A stretch of 64,000 bases of DNA from Sphingobium yanoikuyae (GCF_034424525.1 NZ_CP139979.1:2939001-3003000); one strand, 5' to 3'; positions 35,397 through 44,945 are shown, counted from the stretch's first letter. Translations and numbers: made by a program. Notes: generated from the letters alone by a model not told the origin.

Positions 35397-37099
35397 CACT
35401 CTGTCTCCTTGTCGCCGTGCAACAGCGGCATCAAATCCGAAATATCCACGTCCCGCCGCTCGTCCGGCATTACGCCAAGCATCGGCCCGGTGCGCTCCAC
35501 CACCCGCTTCACCACTGGCGCCGCCGTCCATGCAGCGGTGCGCAGGCCATATTGGCCCGTCGCCTCGTCCATCGTGACGAGAACCACATAGCGGGGATTG
35601 TCCATCGGGAAGGCGGAAGCGAAAGTCGTCACCAGCGAAGTCTTGTTGTAGCGCCCTTCCTGGGGCTTTTCAGCGGAACCCGTCTTGCCGCCCACCCGGA
35701 ATCCCTTGGCATCGGCGCTACGCCCTGTACCCGCCGACACGATCATCCGCAACAGCTGGCGCATGCGCGCGCTGGTCGCGGCGGAAAAGACGCGGCGCCC
35801 CTCGGGCACTTCATCGGCCTTGAGCTTGCGGATCGTCGCCGGGCGCCAGATGCCGCCGTTGACCAGCGCCGCATAGGCCGCCGCCAGATGCAGCGGCGTC
35901 ACGGCGATGCCATGGCCGTAGGACGTGGTCATGCTGGTGATCCGGCCCCAATTGGTCGGCCACAGGCCGCCGGCACGCTCATTGAACTCGATCGGTGCGC
36001 GCTGGTCGAAATCCAGGCTGCGGAACAGCTTCTGCAGCGGCGCGGCGCCCATTTCGTCGGCGATCCGGGCGGTACCGATATTCGAGCTGTGGACCAGGAT
36101 TTCCGGCACGTTGATCCAACGGCCAAGCGAGTGGTCATCCTTGATGCGGAAGCCGCCAACGGCCAGCGGCGCGGTCGCGTCATAGCGCTTGCTCATCGAG
36201 GTCACGACGCCCGCATCCATGGCCGCCGCGATCGACAGCGGCTTGAACGCCGAACCCAGCTCATAGCGGGCCTGCACCATATGGTTGCAGAGCGGCGATT
36301 CGGAGCAGCGCTTGCCGGCATAATTTTGCAGCTTGTTGGGATCGAACACCGGGATCGATGCCATGGCGATCACTTCGCCGGTATTGACGTCCAGGATGAT
36401 GCCGCCGGCGCCCTTGGCCCGCGTCTGGACCAGCTGGGCATACAGCTCGCTTTCCAGCGCGCCCTGCACCCGGCTGTCGATCGACATGGCAAAGGGTCGG
36501 CTACGCTGCGCCGGGTCGATCATCCGATCGTTGAACGCGGCCTCCACGCCCATGCCGCCCTTGCCCTCGGCATTGGGCGCAAAGCCGAGAATATGCGCGG
36601 CCAGCGTGCGCTGGGGATAGAGGCGCTCCTTCTCGCGCGGAAATTCGATGCCGATCTCGCCCAGCGCGTTCACCGCCGCCACTTCCTCGGGCAGCGCACG
36701 GCGGCGCAGATAGGCCCAGCCGCGCCCCCTCAGCTTCTTGGCGAACACCGCTTCGGACTCGTCCGGGAAGATTTCGTGCAGCTTGCGCGCCAGCTCGTCG
36801 GGATCGCCGATCAGCTTGGACGGGCGCACCGCGATCGAATAGGCGTCCATGGTCCGCGCCAGCGGCACGCCATTGCGGTCGACAATGTCCGCGCGCGCCG
36901 GGGTGAAGCCCGACAATCCATCGCCATTGCCGTTGCCACTCGCGAAAATGCCGACCCAGGTCAGTCGCAGGATCAGCACGGCCGTGATCATCATGAACAG
37001 GATCAACAGCAACATCAGGCGATTATGCGCAATCGCCGTCAGGTTGACCCGCTGCCGCCCGGCACGGGCGCCGCCCGGCTGGACGATTATTGTGGCCAT
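35396..37099 (-). CDS. ftsI: Septal peptidoglycan transpeptidase FtsI (PBP3)
   Basis: A class B penicillin-binding protein of 567 residues. One transmembrane segment (about 28-46) anchors it; the pedestal domain follows. The transpeptidase has the active-site serine S283 in SAFK (283-286), SSN at 338-340 and KTG at 472-474. It cross-links septal peptidoglycan in complex with FtsW. The start overlaps the ftsL stop by one base. Confidence 0.97.
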   Translation of the reverse strand: MATIIVQPGGARAGRQRVNLTAIAHNRLMLLLILFMMITAVLILRLTWVGIFASGNGNGDGLSGFTPARADIVDRNGVPLARTMDAYSIAVRPSKLIGDPDELARKLHEIFPDESEAVFAKKLRGRGWAYLRRRALPEEVAAVNALGEIGIEFPREKERLYPQRTLAAHILGFAPNAEGKGGMGVEAAFNDRMIDPAQRSRPFAMSIDSRVQGALESELYAQLVQTRAKGAGGIILDVNTGEVIAMASIPVFDPNKLQNYAGKRCSESPLCNHMVQARYELGSAFKPLSIAAAMDAGVVTSMSKRYDATAPLAVGGFRIKDDHSLGRWINVPEILVHSSNIGTARIADEMGAAPLQKLFRSLDFDQRAPIEFNERAGGLWPTNWGRITSMTTSYGHGIAVTPLHLAAAYAALVNGGIWRPATIRKLKADEVPEGRRVFSAATSARMRQLLRMIVSAGTGRSADAKGFRVGGKTGSAEKPQEGRYNKTSLVTTFASAFPMDNPRYVVLVTMDEATGQYGLRTAAWTAAPVVKRVVERTGPMLGVMPDERRDVDISDLMPLLHGDKETE

Positions 37100-37752
37100 T
37101 AGCGGCCTCCCTTTCGCTCGCGCGCCGCACGGGCGCTGAGGTCACCCATGGTGCTGTCGTCCAGCAGCTTGGCGTCCAGCATCGCCATGCGCTCGGCCCG
37201 GCGCGCGACCGGATTGGGCCGCGACACGTCGGCGTCGGCCTTGGCGCGCTGTTCGGCCAGCTTCACCGGCGCGGCGGGCTTGGCCAGCTTCTCGACATTA
37301 TCGGCGGCATGCGCCTCGCGGATCACGGCGATATCGCTGCGGATCTGGCTGGCGGCAGGACTGGCCGGCGCGGCCTGCGGCGCGGACGGCAGATCGGCCG
37401 GCGTCTCGACCATCGCCACCATCACCGGCGGCGCGACATAGTCGGGGCCGTTGGGCTGGACGCCATCCAGATGCGCCAGCGCCTGTTCGCCCGCCAGATA
37501 CTGGCCGGCGGTCGGCGTCGCATACATGAAGTCGTCCTGGTTCCACCGCTCCAGCTGGCGCATGCTGGCGCGCGCGCTGAACTCGGTTTCCAGATAGCGG
37601 ATATCGCCGCGCGCCTGCGCGATCTGCATTCGCACCCGCATCACGTCATTGCGCTCGGTCGCGACCTTCAAGGAGACGAGATAGGCGCCGAGCGCGCCCA
37701 GCGCGACCAGCAACACCCAGATCAGGCTCTGCAATCTCTTGACCGCGATCAT
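37099..37752 (-). CDS. ftsL: Cell division protein FtsL, long form
   Basis: A 217-residue bitopic protein: short cytoplasmic start, transmembrane segment at about 8-30, then a coiled-coil region (30-75) as expected for FtsL. After that comes an unusual Pro/Ala-rich and charged tail of about 130 residues; classical FtsL is about 100-150 residues. Identity rests on this topology and its place between rsmH and ftsI more than on sequence motifs. It overlaps rsmH by four bases. Confidence 0.82.
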   Translation of the reverse strand: MIAVKRLQSLIWVLLVALGALGAYLVSLKVATERNDVMRVRMQIAQARGDIRYLETEFSARASMRQLERWNQDDFMYATPTAGQYLAGEQALAHLDGVQPNGPDYVAPPVMVAMVETPADLPSAPQAAPASPAASQIRSDIAVIREAHAADNVEKLAKPAAPVKLAEQRAKADADVSRPNPVARRAERMAMLDAKLLDDSTMGDLSARAARERKGGR

Positions 37753-38696
37753 GGCCGGGCACTCCGATGGGCATTGGCAACAGGGGCGCCGGTCCGCACG
37801 GCGCTGCGCAGGGTGGCGGAACGGGCACGCGGATTGCGCGCCAGTTCAGTTTCGCCGGGCTTTACGGCCTTGGCGGGCTTTTCGAATGCAGGCGCGACCT
37901 CGGCCTTCTTCTCGGGCAGGTGGCGTGATCCGCCCGCCTCGCTGCCGCTGCGCTTGCGCAGGAACTGCTTGACGATGCGATCCTCCAGACTGTGGAAGGT
38001 CACGATCGCAAGCCGGCCGCCCGGCTCCAGCAGTGCTTCCGCCGCTTCGAGCGCGCGCTCCAACTCCTCCAGTTCGCGATTCACATGGATGCGGATCGCC
38101 TGGAAAGTGCGGGTCGATGGATCCTTCTTGTCATGCGGCTTGTAGCCCAGCGCCCGGCGCACGACGGCAGCAAGCTGCCCGGTCCGCTCCAGCGGCCGTG
38201 CATCGACGATCGCGCGGGCGACCCGGCGCGAACGCGGCTCCTCACCATAGCGATAGATGACGTCGGCAATATCCTCTTCCGCGGCGGTGTTGAGGAAATC
38301 GGCCGCGCTCATGCCGCCCTGGCTCATCGTCATGTCGAGCGGACCGTCCGCCTGGAAGGAAAAGCCGCGTTCGGGCCGGTCGAGCTGCATCGACGACACG
38401 CCGATATCCAGCGTGATGCCCGACACGCTGCTGACGCCGCGTTCGGCCAGCAGTTCCTCCATCCGCGAAAATTCGCCGGGGATCAGGGTGATACCCTTTT
38501 CATCGGCCAGCGCCTGCCCTTCCCGGATCGCATCGGGGTCGCGATCAAAGGCAAAGACCTGCGCGCCAGCCGCCACCATGGCGCTGGAATAGCCGCCCGC
38601 GCCGAAGGTGCCGTCGACATGTCGCTCGCCTGGGGTAATGGCGAGCGCATCGAGCACTTCGGTCAGGAGGACGGGGATATGCGGCGCGGCGCTCAC
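37749..38696 (-). CDS. rsmH: 16S rRNA (cytosine1402-N4)-methyltransferase
   Basis: A 315-residue SAM-dependent methyltransferase (MraW) that modifies C1402 in the 16S rRNA decoding site. The N-terminal [10 protein letters not shown] and [10 protein letters not shown] motifs and the [16 protein letters not shown] segment are diagnostic. The start overlaps the mraZ stop by four bases. Confidence 0.97.
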   Translation of the reverse strand: MSAAPHIPVLLTEVLDALAITPGERHVDGTFGAGGYSSAMVAAGAQVFAFDRDPDAIREGQALADEKGITLIPGEFSRMEELLAERGVSSVSGITLDIGVSSMQLDRPERGFSFQADGPLDMTMSQGGMSAADFLNTAAEEDIADVIYRYGEEPRSRRVARAIVDARPLERTGQLAAVVRRALGYKPHDKKDPSTRTFQAIRIHVNRELEELERALEAAEALLEPGGRLAIVTFHSLEDRIVKQFLRKRSGSEAGGSRHLPEKKAEVAPAFEKPAKAVKPGETELARNPRARSATLRSAVRTGAPVANAHRSARP

Positions 38697-39190
38697 TTGC
38701 CGCCCTCCGCTGCGCGCTGTTCCAGCCAGCGGCGCACCTTGTTGCGGATCAGCGCCGGGCGATCCGGGCTTTCGACCAGCGCCTCGGGCTTCCAGATCTG
38801 GAAATAGCGGCCAACGCCATAGAAGAACACGACGTCGGTGATACCGGCCTCTTCCTTGATATCGGGGTGCAGGAAGAAGCGGCCACCCTCGTCGAAATTC
38901 ACGTCCTCGATCGTGCCCAGGCGATTCTCGCGCTCCAGATCACCATTAAACGGGCGATTGGCGGCGCGCGCCTCGCGCTCCAGCTCATTCACTTCCTCGA
39001 ACAGGAACAGCTTGTGGGACAGGCCGAAGCCGGTGGCGCAGCCATTGTCCATATGGACCGACAGGCACAGACGGTTTTCGCCGCCGCTCGCCAGCTTCAC
39101 CTGGCGGCGCATCTCCAGGGGCAGCACGAAACGGCCCTTGCCGTCCGCGACGCTGAACGCGTTGCCCGAATAGAGAATGACGTCCGACAC
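38693..39190 (-). CDS. mraZ: Transcriptional regulator MraZ
   Basis: A 165-residue AbrB-fold DNA-binding protein with two tandem SpoVT-AbrB repeats (DGKGRFVLP near 17-25 and the DIKEEAGI region near 105-112). MraZ rings bind tandem repeats upstream of their own gene and repress or tune the dcw operon. The start is a GTG at 39190. It is the first gene of the cluster, and a matching operator lies about 140-165 bases upstream. Confidence 0.95.
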   Translation of the reverse strand: MSDVILYSGNAFSVADGKGRFVLPLEMRRQVKLASGGENRLCLSVHMDNGCATGFGLSHKLFLFEEVNELEREARAANRPFNGDLERENRLGTIEDVNFDEGGRFFLHPDIKEEAGITDVVFFYGVGRYFQIWKPEALVESPDRPALIRNKVRRWLEQRAAEGGK

Positions 39191-39328
39191 GCTGGAAATT
39201 CGCCCCTTTTAAGCAGGGCGCAGGCTTCCCGTCGCCGGAATCGCGTTTTCGAATCCCGACGCAAGACTCTCGCAAAGCCTGACTAACCCCAATGTTGGAA
39301 TATCTACCAAGCATGAGGCGGCCTGCAA

Positions 39329-39353
39329 AGGGAAATATTGGGTGAAGTTGGGA
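39329..39353. promoter_or_regulatory. Putative MraZ operator (three GGG repeats at 10-bp spacing)
   Basis: On the plus strand AGGGA (39329-39333), TGGGT (39339-39343) and TGGGA (39349-39353) are spaced exactly 10 bp apart. This matches the TGGGN-N5 repeat arrangement described for MraZ boxes, and the site lies in the mraZ leader. On the minus strand a possible TTGCAG -35 element (39323-39328) abuts the array. The repeats face away from mraZ. Confidence 0.65.
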
Positions 39354-39373
39354 AAAGCCGGTCAGAAACGGGA

Positions 39374-40597
39374 TTAACCGTTTTTTCCTCCTTTCACCAG
39401 CTTATTTTCACTTTTTGTTCTCATGCCATTCCGCCCGGAACGACGGCGCAGCAGCATCAGACCCACTATCGCCCAGCCTGTCCCAGCCAGAAGAGCCGAT
39501 CGCAGCCCCAGCCGGACATCCGCGACATTCCGCATCCAGCGGCGACCATCCGGCATCTCCGCCCCCAGCCATTGCGCCACCAGCGCCGGCGTATCCGCGC
39601 TCCAGGCGCGCGGATCGAGCGGACGCGCCGGGTCGGCCAGCCACAGCCGGTCGTCGATCAGGTCCGCGTCCCCCAGAAGCAGCACCTCCCCGCGCCCGAT
39701 CCGCAGCCGCAGCGGAACAGCCGCCACCTGCCCCTCCAAAGACAAGGGCTGCATCCCGGCCATCGTCAAAAGCCGGTCATCGGGCAGGAAATGGCGCATT
39801 TCCCGGTCGCGCACCGCCCCGCCCCGCACGCCCCAATGCGCCAGCAGAGGGCCGAGCGTGCCGACCATCGGCGCCCGGCGCCGGTCACCCAGCGGCAAAT
39901 CGGACGGCCAGCGCAGACGCGGATCGGTGAGCAGCAGCAGCCGGCCGCCATCCCGGACCCAGCGGTCAAGCGCGACCAGCGCCTGCGGCGTCATCGGTCG
40001 GGGCTGCGCCAGCAGCAGCACGGGCGCGTCGGATGCGGCCAGTGCCCGCACATCATCGATCGGCCGCACCTCGAACCGGCTGCGCAGCAGCGTCACGATC
40101 GGCGCGTCCCGCCTTGTCCCAGCCCAACCCTCTTCCCAGAAGAGCGGCAGCGCGGTGATGACGGCAAGCACCGGACGATCAGGCTGGGAGGAAATGGGAC
40201 GGGTCGGACCGAAGCCGAGCAGCAGCAGCACTGCGGCCAATGCGACACATGCCGGCAGCCAGCGCCGCTGCCACAGCAAAGCGCCGCCGCCGGCCGCCGC
40301 CAGCGCCAGCAGCGGCAAGCCGATGATGGCCCAGGGGTCAGGCATGCGCGCAGCGGCCAGGGCGCAGAAGATCAGCGCCATCCCGGCGCCACCCAGCCCC
40401 ACCCACAGCGCATGCAGAAAGTCCCGCCGCGCCAGCCACCACCCCGTTGGCACGAGCAACAGCAGCGTCGGCCAGCTCCAACGCCATGGGTCCGCCTGCC
40501 CCGTGCGCCAGGCAGCCGCCAGACCGGCGAGCAGCATCAGCGTCGCCGGCAGCAACAGGGTGAGCAATCGCGAAAGACAGCGAACGAACGACATCAT
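39374..40597 (-). CDS. DUF4350-type membrane protein
   Basis: A 407-residue protein with several N-terminal transmembrane segments (about 10-30, 42-58, 65-85, 90-108 and 114-127). A soluble domain follows, reminiscent of the GldG/DUF4350 module (VLLLAQPRPMTPQALVALDRW, then GGRLLLLTDP), and one C-terminal segment (about 363-383). Such domains have a class I glutamine amidotransferase-like fold without obvious catalysis. The function is unknown. It lies upstream of mraZ on the same strand but is separated by the MraZ operator region. Confidence 0.65.
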   Translation of the reverse strand: MMSFVRCLSRLLTLLLPATLMLLAGLAAAWRTGQADPWRWSWPTLLLLVPTGWWLARRDFLHALWVGLGGAGMALIFCALAAARMPDPWAIIGLPLLALAAAGGGALLWQRRWLPACVALAAVLLLLGFGPTRPISSQPDRPVLAVITALPLFWEEGWAGTRRDAPIVTLLRSRFEVRPIDDVRALAASDAPVLLLAQPRPMTPQALVALDRWVRDGGRLLLLTDPRLRWPSDLPLGDRRRAPMVGTLGPLLAHWGVRGGAVRDREMRHFLPDDRLLTMAGMQPLSLEGQVAAVPLRLRIGRGEVLLLGDADLIDDRLWLADPARPLDPRAWSADTPALVAQWLGAEMPDGRRWMRNVADVRLGLRSALLAGTGWAIVGLMLLRRRSGRNGMRTKSENKLVKGGKNG

Positions 40598-40603
40598 CGC
40601 CCG

Positions 40604-40921
40604 TCAGGGCGTCTGCGGCGTGGGTTCCTGGTCCATCGGCTTGCGGATCTTGGGATCGGGCTGCAGATCAGGGACGATCGGCGCCATTTCCGGTGCGGGT
40701 TGCACCCCCAGTTCGGCGAGCGGCTCCTTGGGCGTGGTGGCGGCGACAGCGGCATTGACGTCGATCGTCGGCACGGCCGGCGGCGCGGACGCAATATCGT
40801 CCACCCGCGCCTTGTCGATGACGATGTTCGCCAGCCCGACCAGCAGGACAACACCTGCCAGGCCGGTCAGCCCTATCTGAACGCGCTGCAACCCCTCCTG
40901 TCGGCGGGAATGATCAGCCAT
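40604..40921 (-). CDS. Small single-pass membrane protein
   Basis: A 105-residue protein: a charged N-terminus (ADHSRRQEGLQRVQ), one transmembrane segment (about 18-35), then a Pro/Ala-rich periplasmic tail. No family is recognised. It begins at the ATG at 40921 or six bases earlier, and ends six bases before the DUF4350 gene, so the two probably form an operon. Confidence 0.7.
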   Translation of the reverse strand: MADHSRRQEGLQRVQIGLTGLAGVVLLVGLANIVIDKARVDDIASAPPAVPTIDVNAAVAATTPKEPLAELGVQPAPEMAPIVPDLQPDPKIRKPMDQEPTPQTP

Positions 40922-40963
40922 GAACATGCTCTATTTTATGCCGCCGCGACCCGTGTCGGCCCG

Positions 40964-41956
40964 TCAATTGTGCGCGAGCCAGGGGAATATCGTCAAGCCC
41001 TTCGATTCGAGCCACTGCCGGTTGTAGAGGGTCGACAGATAGCGGAAGCCGGTATCGCACAGGATTGTCACGATTTTCTTGCCCGGCCCAAGCTGTTTCG
41101 CAAGCGCGACGGCACCCGCGACATTGATGCCCGACGACAGACCCAGGCACAGCCCCTCCTCGGCCAGCAGGCGGCGGACCCACTCCAGCCCTTCCTCGTC
41201 GGAAATGCGGAACTGGGTGTCGATCGGCGCGCCTTCCAGATTGGCGGTGATGCGCCCCTGGCCGATGCCTTCGGCGACCGAATTGCCCTCCGCCTTCAAC
41301 TCGCCACGGGCATAATAATTATAGAGCGCCGCGCCATGCGGATCGGCGAGGCCGATGACGATATTCTCGTCATGCGCCTTGAGGCCAAGGCCGACGCCGG
41401 CGATCGTGCCGCCGGTGCCCGCCGCACAGATGAAGCCGTCGATCCGGCCTTCCATCTGGGTCCAGATTTCCTCGGCCGTGCCGACGATATGCGCCTTGCG
41501 ATTGGCGATATTGTCGAACTGGTTGGCCCAGATCGCGCCTTCCGTCTCCTCCGCCAGGCGGCGCGAGGTGTGGACGAAATGGCCGGGGTTGGAATAGGGC
41601 GCCGCCGGCACCGTCACCAGTTCCGCGCCCAGCGCGCGCAGCGTGTCCATCTTTTCCCGGCTCTGCGTCTCGGGCATGACGATGATCGACTTGTACCCCT
41701 TGGCATTGGCGACCAGCGCCAGGCCGATGCCGGTATTGCCGGCCGTCCCCTCGACGATCGTGCCGCCGGGCTTCAGCAGCCCCTTCTCCTCGGCATCATT
41801 GACGATGAACAGGGCGGCGCGGTCCTTCACCGATGCGCCGGGATTGGCGAATTCGCACTTGGCGTAGATATCGCATCCGGTGGCTTCGGACGGACCGGCG
41901 AGACGCACCATCGGGGTATTACCGATCAGGGCGAGGCTATCTTTCTGGAGCAGCAT
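40964..41956 (-). CDS. cysK: Cysteine synthase A family protein
   Basis: A 330-residue PLP enzyme of the O-acetylserine sulfhydrylase fold. The PLP lysine is K44 in NPGASVKDRAA. EGTAGNTGIGLAL is the substrate-binding loop, and AAGTGGTIAGVGLGL binds the PLP phosphate. It should make cysteine from O-acetylserine and sulfide. A cystathionine beta-synthase-like role is possible because the substrate loop reads TAGNTG rather than TSGNTG. The ATG at 41956 is preferred; the frame is open far upstream by chance. Confidence 0.88.
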   Translation of the reverse strand: MLLQKDSLALIGNTPMVRLAGPSEATGCDIYAKCEFANPGASVKDRAALFIVNDAEEKGLLKPGGTIVEGTAGNTGIGLALVANAKGYKSIIVMPETQSREKMDTLRALGAELVTVPAAPYSNPGHFVHTSRRLAEETEGAIWANQFDNIANRKAHIVGTAEEIWTQMEGRIDGFICAAGTGGTIAGVGLGLKAHDENIVIGLADPHGAALYNYYARGELKAEGNSVAEGIGQGRITANLEGAPIDTQFRISDEEGLEWVRRLLAEEGLCLGLSSGINVAGAVALAKQLGPGKKIVTILCDTGFRYLSTLYNRQWLESKGLTIFPWLAHN

Positions 41957-42109
41957 GCACCCCGCATAGCGGAGCCGATACGTGCTTGCCAAGCAAGGGA
42001 ATGCTGCATCACGAAAAGAGCCGGTTTGCCCCGGCTTCGCGCGCCGGTCCCCCACTCCCGACACATGCCCCGCCCGATTCCGTGGAGGAATTGGAAAGGA
42101 AAATCGGCT

Positions 42110-43132
42110 ATGACCAGGCCCGCGCGGCAATCGGGCCCGCTCGATACCGGCTGGATGATGCGGCTTTCGCGACAACAGGAACGATGGATCTGGCATGGCG
42201 GCCTGGGCGCACTGGCGCTTGCGGTGCTGGTCGTGCCGCATCTCATCACCGCCGCGCCGCTCGACATGCTGGCCGAGGATCATCATGGCCCCGACCCGGC
42301 CGAACAGGCGGGCGCCAATTTCCCCGGCTCCGCCTTCTTCTATGCCGAAGGCGCCTTTGATCCGGCGCCCGGCGCACTCACCATCCAGAGCCCGCATGTC
42401 ATGGGCCTGGCCGAGGTCAAGGCGGCACCGGCCGCCACCTTCCGCGGCATCACTCCAACAGACAGCTATCGCGCGCTCAACTGCCTGACATCGGCCATCT
42501 ATTATGAAGCCGGGAATGAGCCGGAGGAGGGCCAGCGCGCCGTCGCACAGGTGGTATTGAACCGCGTGCGCAGCCCGCTCTGGCCCAACAGCGTCTGCGG
42601 CGTCGTCTATCAGGGCTCGGAACGCACCGACTTCCACTGCCAGTTCACCTTCAGCTGCGATGGCGCCATGGCCCGCCTGCCCAACGCCGTCGCCTGGGTC
42701 CGCGCGCGCGGCATCGCCCAGCAGGCCCTGTCGGGCAAAGCCTATGCCCCGGTGGGCCTTGCCACCCATTATCATACGCTGGCCGTCCGCCCGGCCTGGT
42801 CCGCGACGCTGCAGCCGGTTGCCGTGATCGGCGCCCATATCTTCTATCGCGGCATGGGCTTTAACGGTACGCCTGCCGCCTTCAGCGACGCCTATCCGGG
42901 GCGCGAACTGATATCCGGCCCTGCCCGCCGGATCTGGCCGGTCCAGCCGGTTACGCCCGTCGAACTGATGAGCGCGGGACCGGCAACCGCCTATGTGCCC
43001 CTGCCGACGGTCGCGCCCTCCACGCCGGTGCCCCAGCCCGCCCCCGCGCCCGTCCTCACCGCGCCGATCGACAATCTGCCGGAATCGACGATCCGCCCCG
43101 AATATCGCAACAGCGGCCGGCCGCTCGGTTGA
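42110..43132 (+). CDS. SleB/CwlJ-type cell wall hydrolase
   Basis: A 340-residue membrane-anchored peptidoglycan hydrolase. One N-terminal transmembrane segment (about 29-48) is followed by the hydrolase_2 domain (about 120-240), with the probable catalytic glutamate E133 in AIYYEAGNE and VAQVVLNRVRSPLWPNSVC after it. The C-terminal 60 residues are Pro-rich. A ggaaagga ribosome binding site is nine bases upstream of the ATG at 42110; an in-frame ATG at 42065 lacks one. It is divergent from the cysteine synthase gene. Confidence 0.9.
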   Translation: MTRPARQSGPLDTGWMMRLSRQQERWIWHGGLGALALAVLVVPHLITAAPLDMLAEDHHGPDPAEQAGANFPGSAFFYAEGAFDPAPGALTIQSPHVMGLAEVKAAPAATFRGITPTDSYRALNCLTSAIYYEAGNEPEEGQRAVAQVVLNRVRSPLWPNSVCGVVYQGSERTDFHCQFTFSCDGAMARLPNAVAWVRARGIAQQALSGKAYAPVGLATHYHTLAVRPAWSATLQPVAVIGAHIFYRGMGFNGTPAAFSDAYPGRELISGPARRIWPVQPVTPVELMSAGPATAYVPLPTVAPSTPVPQPAPAPVLTAPIDNLPESTIRPEYRNSGRPLG

Positions 43133-43502
43133 ACCGCACCATCTTTTTGCGCTCGCCTGGCGAGATTATTTTAGGTTAATATCCGATCAACCAGCGAAAT
43201 GCCTGAAAACAAGGGCAATTAAAATTCGCGATCAGGAGCGGAAATCGGGAACCACCCGCTTTGCCGCTCGTTCTGCATTTCGGATAGCAAATCTTTTGCC
43301 CCCCGCTCTTGCTATCCAAAAAATATGAGCCCGGAACGCATCACCCCCCCCCGACGCGTTCCGGGCTCAGACTTTTTTGGGGCACCCTCCCTCATCGTCG
43401 AACCAGCGCCAGCCGGCGGAACCCTTCCCGTCCAGGCGTGTTCTCCAGCGGTCACCGATATGGCTCGCCATGCGGTCGGCCGAATTTCGGAAGGAGAAAC
43501 CG
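43133..43502. other. 370-base gap with an orphan terminator
   Basis: No protein gene is visible. The first 180 bases are AT-rich for this genome and include an inverted repeat ggatagcaa / ttgctatcc (about 43281-43317). A strong bidirectional terminator follows (43318-43378). The last 100 bases lead to the entericidin-like gene. The gap could encode a small RNA or a long leader. Confidence 0.5.
43318..43378. terminator. Bidirectional intrinsic terminator
   Basis: A perfect 14-bp stem (43326-43339 with 43356-43369) encloses a 16-base C-rich loop. Six T follow at 43373-43378 on the plus strand, and six A precede it at 43318-43323, which read as T on the minus strand. It lies about 190 bases after the hydrolase gene. 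Confidence 0.85.
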
Positions 43503-43631
43503 ATGACCAAGACAATCGTCACCGCCCTGCTGCTCACCGGCTCGCTGCTGGTATCCGCCTGCAATACGGTGGAAGGCGCTGGCAGGGACGTGCAGAGCGC
43601 CGGCAAGGCCGTCGAGAAGTCGGCCAACTGA
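43503..43631 (+). CDS. Entericidin-like small lipoprotein
   Basis: A 42-residue prelipoprotein. The signal peptide ends in a lipobox (LLVSAC, Cys 20), and the mature part (NTVEGAGRDVQSAGKAVEKS) matches the entericidin A/B family of tiny cell-envelope lipoproteins. An AAGGAG ribosome binding site lies six bases before the ATG. A bidirectional terminator follows within seven bases. Confidence 0.88.
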   Translation: MTKTIVTALLLTGSLLVSACNTVEGAGRDVQSAGKAVEKSAN

Positions 43632-43637
43632 TCACAT

Positions 43638-43665
43638 AAAAAGGCCCGCGTTTCGCGGGCCTTTT
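43638..43665. terminator. Bidirectional terminator between the entericidin-like gene and tatC
   Basis: aaaaggcccgcg (43639-43650) and cgcgggcctttt (43654-43665) form a perfect 12-bp stem with a three-base loop. The A/T ends serve both convergent transcripts. Confidence 0.9.
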
Positions 43666-43666
43666 C

Positions 43667-44458
43667 TTATGCGGATGCTTCCTCGGCCGCCGCTTCTGCG
43701 GCGGCACGTTTCGCCTGGCTGCGATCGGTGAACCAGATCGCGACCAGCGTGATTTCGTAGAGCAGCAGCAACGGGATGGCGAGCATCAGCTGCGATACCA
43801 CATCCGGCGGGGTCAGCACCGCGGCCAGGATGAAGGCGCCGACAATCATGTAGCGGCGCATGCCCTTGAGCTGCTCGCGCGACACGAAGCCGGCCCGGTT
43901 GAGCAGCATCAGCAGCACCGGCAACAGGAAACAGATGCCGAAAGCCAGTATGAACTGCATCACCAGACCCAGATAGCTGTCCGCGCTCGGCAGCGCCTCG
44001 ACCTGCAGCCCGCTGCCATTGCCCTGATAGCCCAGGAAGAAATGGAAGGCGGTCGGCATCACCACAAAATAGGCGAGGCTCGCACCCAGCGCGAACAGGA
44101 AGGGGGTTGCGATGATGAAAGGCAGCAGCGCCTTCTTTTCCTTCGCATATAGCCCCGGCGCGACGAACGCCCAGAGCTGGTTGGCGATGATCGGGAAGGA
44201 CAGGCAGAAGGCGCCGAACAGCGCGATCTTGATCTGCACGAAAAAGGCTTCGTAGAGCTTGGTATAGACCAGCTTGCCGCCGGCATCGCCAAAGGCTTCC
44301 TTGAGCGGATGCACCAGGATGGCGAAGAGCTGCTCCGAAAAATAGAAGCAGATCGCCCCGGTGATGGCGAGCGCGTAGACGCATTTGAGCAAGCGGCTGC
44401 GCAGTTCGATCAGATGGTCCAGCAAGGGCGCCTTGCTGTCGTCAATATCGCCGATCAT
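43667..44458 (-). CDS. tatC: Twin-arginine translocase subunit TatC
   Basis: A 263-residue inner membrane protein with six predicted transmembrane segments. It is the receptor for twin-arginine signal peptides. The N-terminal [16 protein letters not shown] motif and the [18 protein letters not shown] region identify it. Its C-terminus is Ala/Glu-rich. The ATG overlaps the tatB stop by four bases, and it is the last gene of a long minus-strand run that begins with argS. Confidence 0.97.
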   Translation of the reverse strand: MIGDIDDSKAPLLDHLIELRSRLLKCVYALAITGAICFYFSEQLFAILVHPLKEAFGDAGGKLVYTKLYEAFFVQIKIALFGAFCLSFPIIANQLWAFVAPGLYAKEKKALLPFIIATPFLFALGASLAYFVVMPTAFHFFLGYQGNGSGLQVEALPSADSYLGLVMQFILAFGICFLLPVLLMLLNRAGFVSREQLKGMRRYMIVGAFILAAVLTPPDVVSQLMLAIPLLLLYEITLVAIWFTDRSQAKRAAAEAAAEEASA

Positions 44459-44919
44459 GCCGCCGCATCCCCCTGCTTGGGTGCAGCGGGCTCTTCCGCG
44501 ACATAGGGCGGCTTGTCCGCCACCGGCGGCGGCGCCGCCTCCGCCACATAGGGCGGCGCATCGACAGCGGGGGCCGCCGGCGCTTCCGCCACATAAGGCG
44601 GCTTGTCGTCTACAGCCGAAGCAGCGGGCGCATCGCTGGCCGAACCATGCTCGATGACCTGGGTTTCGGGAACCTGGGTCTCGGGCGGATGCTCGGCCAT
44701 GATGCGCTTATTCTGCTCGGCCCATTTCTTTTCCAGCTCTTCCAGCTCGACTTCCCGCACCATGGCATCAATGCCGGTGCGGAAATGCCGGGCCATGCCC
44801 TGGGCCTTCCCCACGATCTGCCCCACCTTGTAGAGCGCGCGCGGAAGATCCTTCGGGCCGATCACGATCACCGCAATGATCACGATCACCAGAAATTCGG
44901 TCGAATCGATGCCAAACAT
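44455..44919 (-). CDS. tatB: Twin-arginine translocase subunit TatB
   Basis: A 154-residue protein: one N-terminal transmembrane helix ([23 protein letters not shown]) and an amphipathic helix ([20 protein letters not shown]) as in TatB. The tail contains three copies of PPYVAE separated by Pro/Ala stretches (44500-44610). It works with TatC in recognising folded Tat substrates. It starts 26 bases after tatA. Confidence 0.93.
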   Translation of the reverse strand: MFGIDSTEFLVIVIIAVIVIGPKDLPRALYKVGQIVGKAQGMARHFRTGIDAMVREVELEELEKKWAEQNKRIMAEHPPETQVPETQVIEHGSASDAPAASAVDDKPPYVAEAPAAPAVDAPPYVAEAAPPPVADKPPYVAEEPAAPKQGDAAA

Positions 44920-44945
44920 GCGCGACTACCAGCCTGCGTTAGAGA

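Noticed and set aside
39338..43132. A single open frame of about 1264 codons on the plus strand
   Set aside because: Only the last 340 codons (from 42110) are protein-like. The rest runs antisense to the DUF4350, small membrane and cysteine synthase genes and is Arg/Gln/Pro-rich, as expected by chance in high-GC DNA.
43343..43352. C-tract that could mediate phase variation
   Set aside because: It sits in the loop of a terminator and not in or ahead of a coding frame where slippage would matter.
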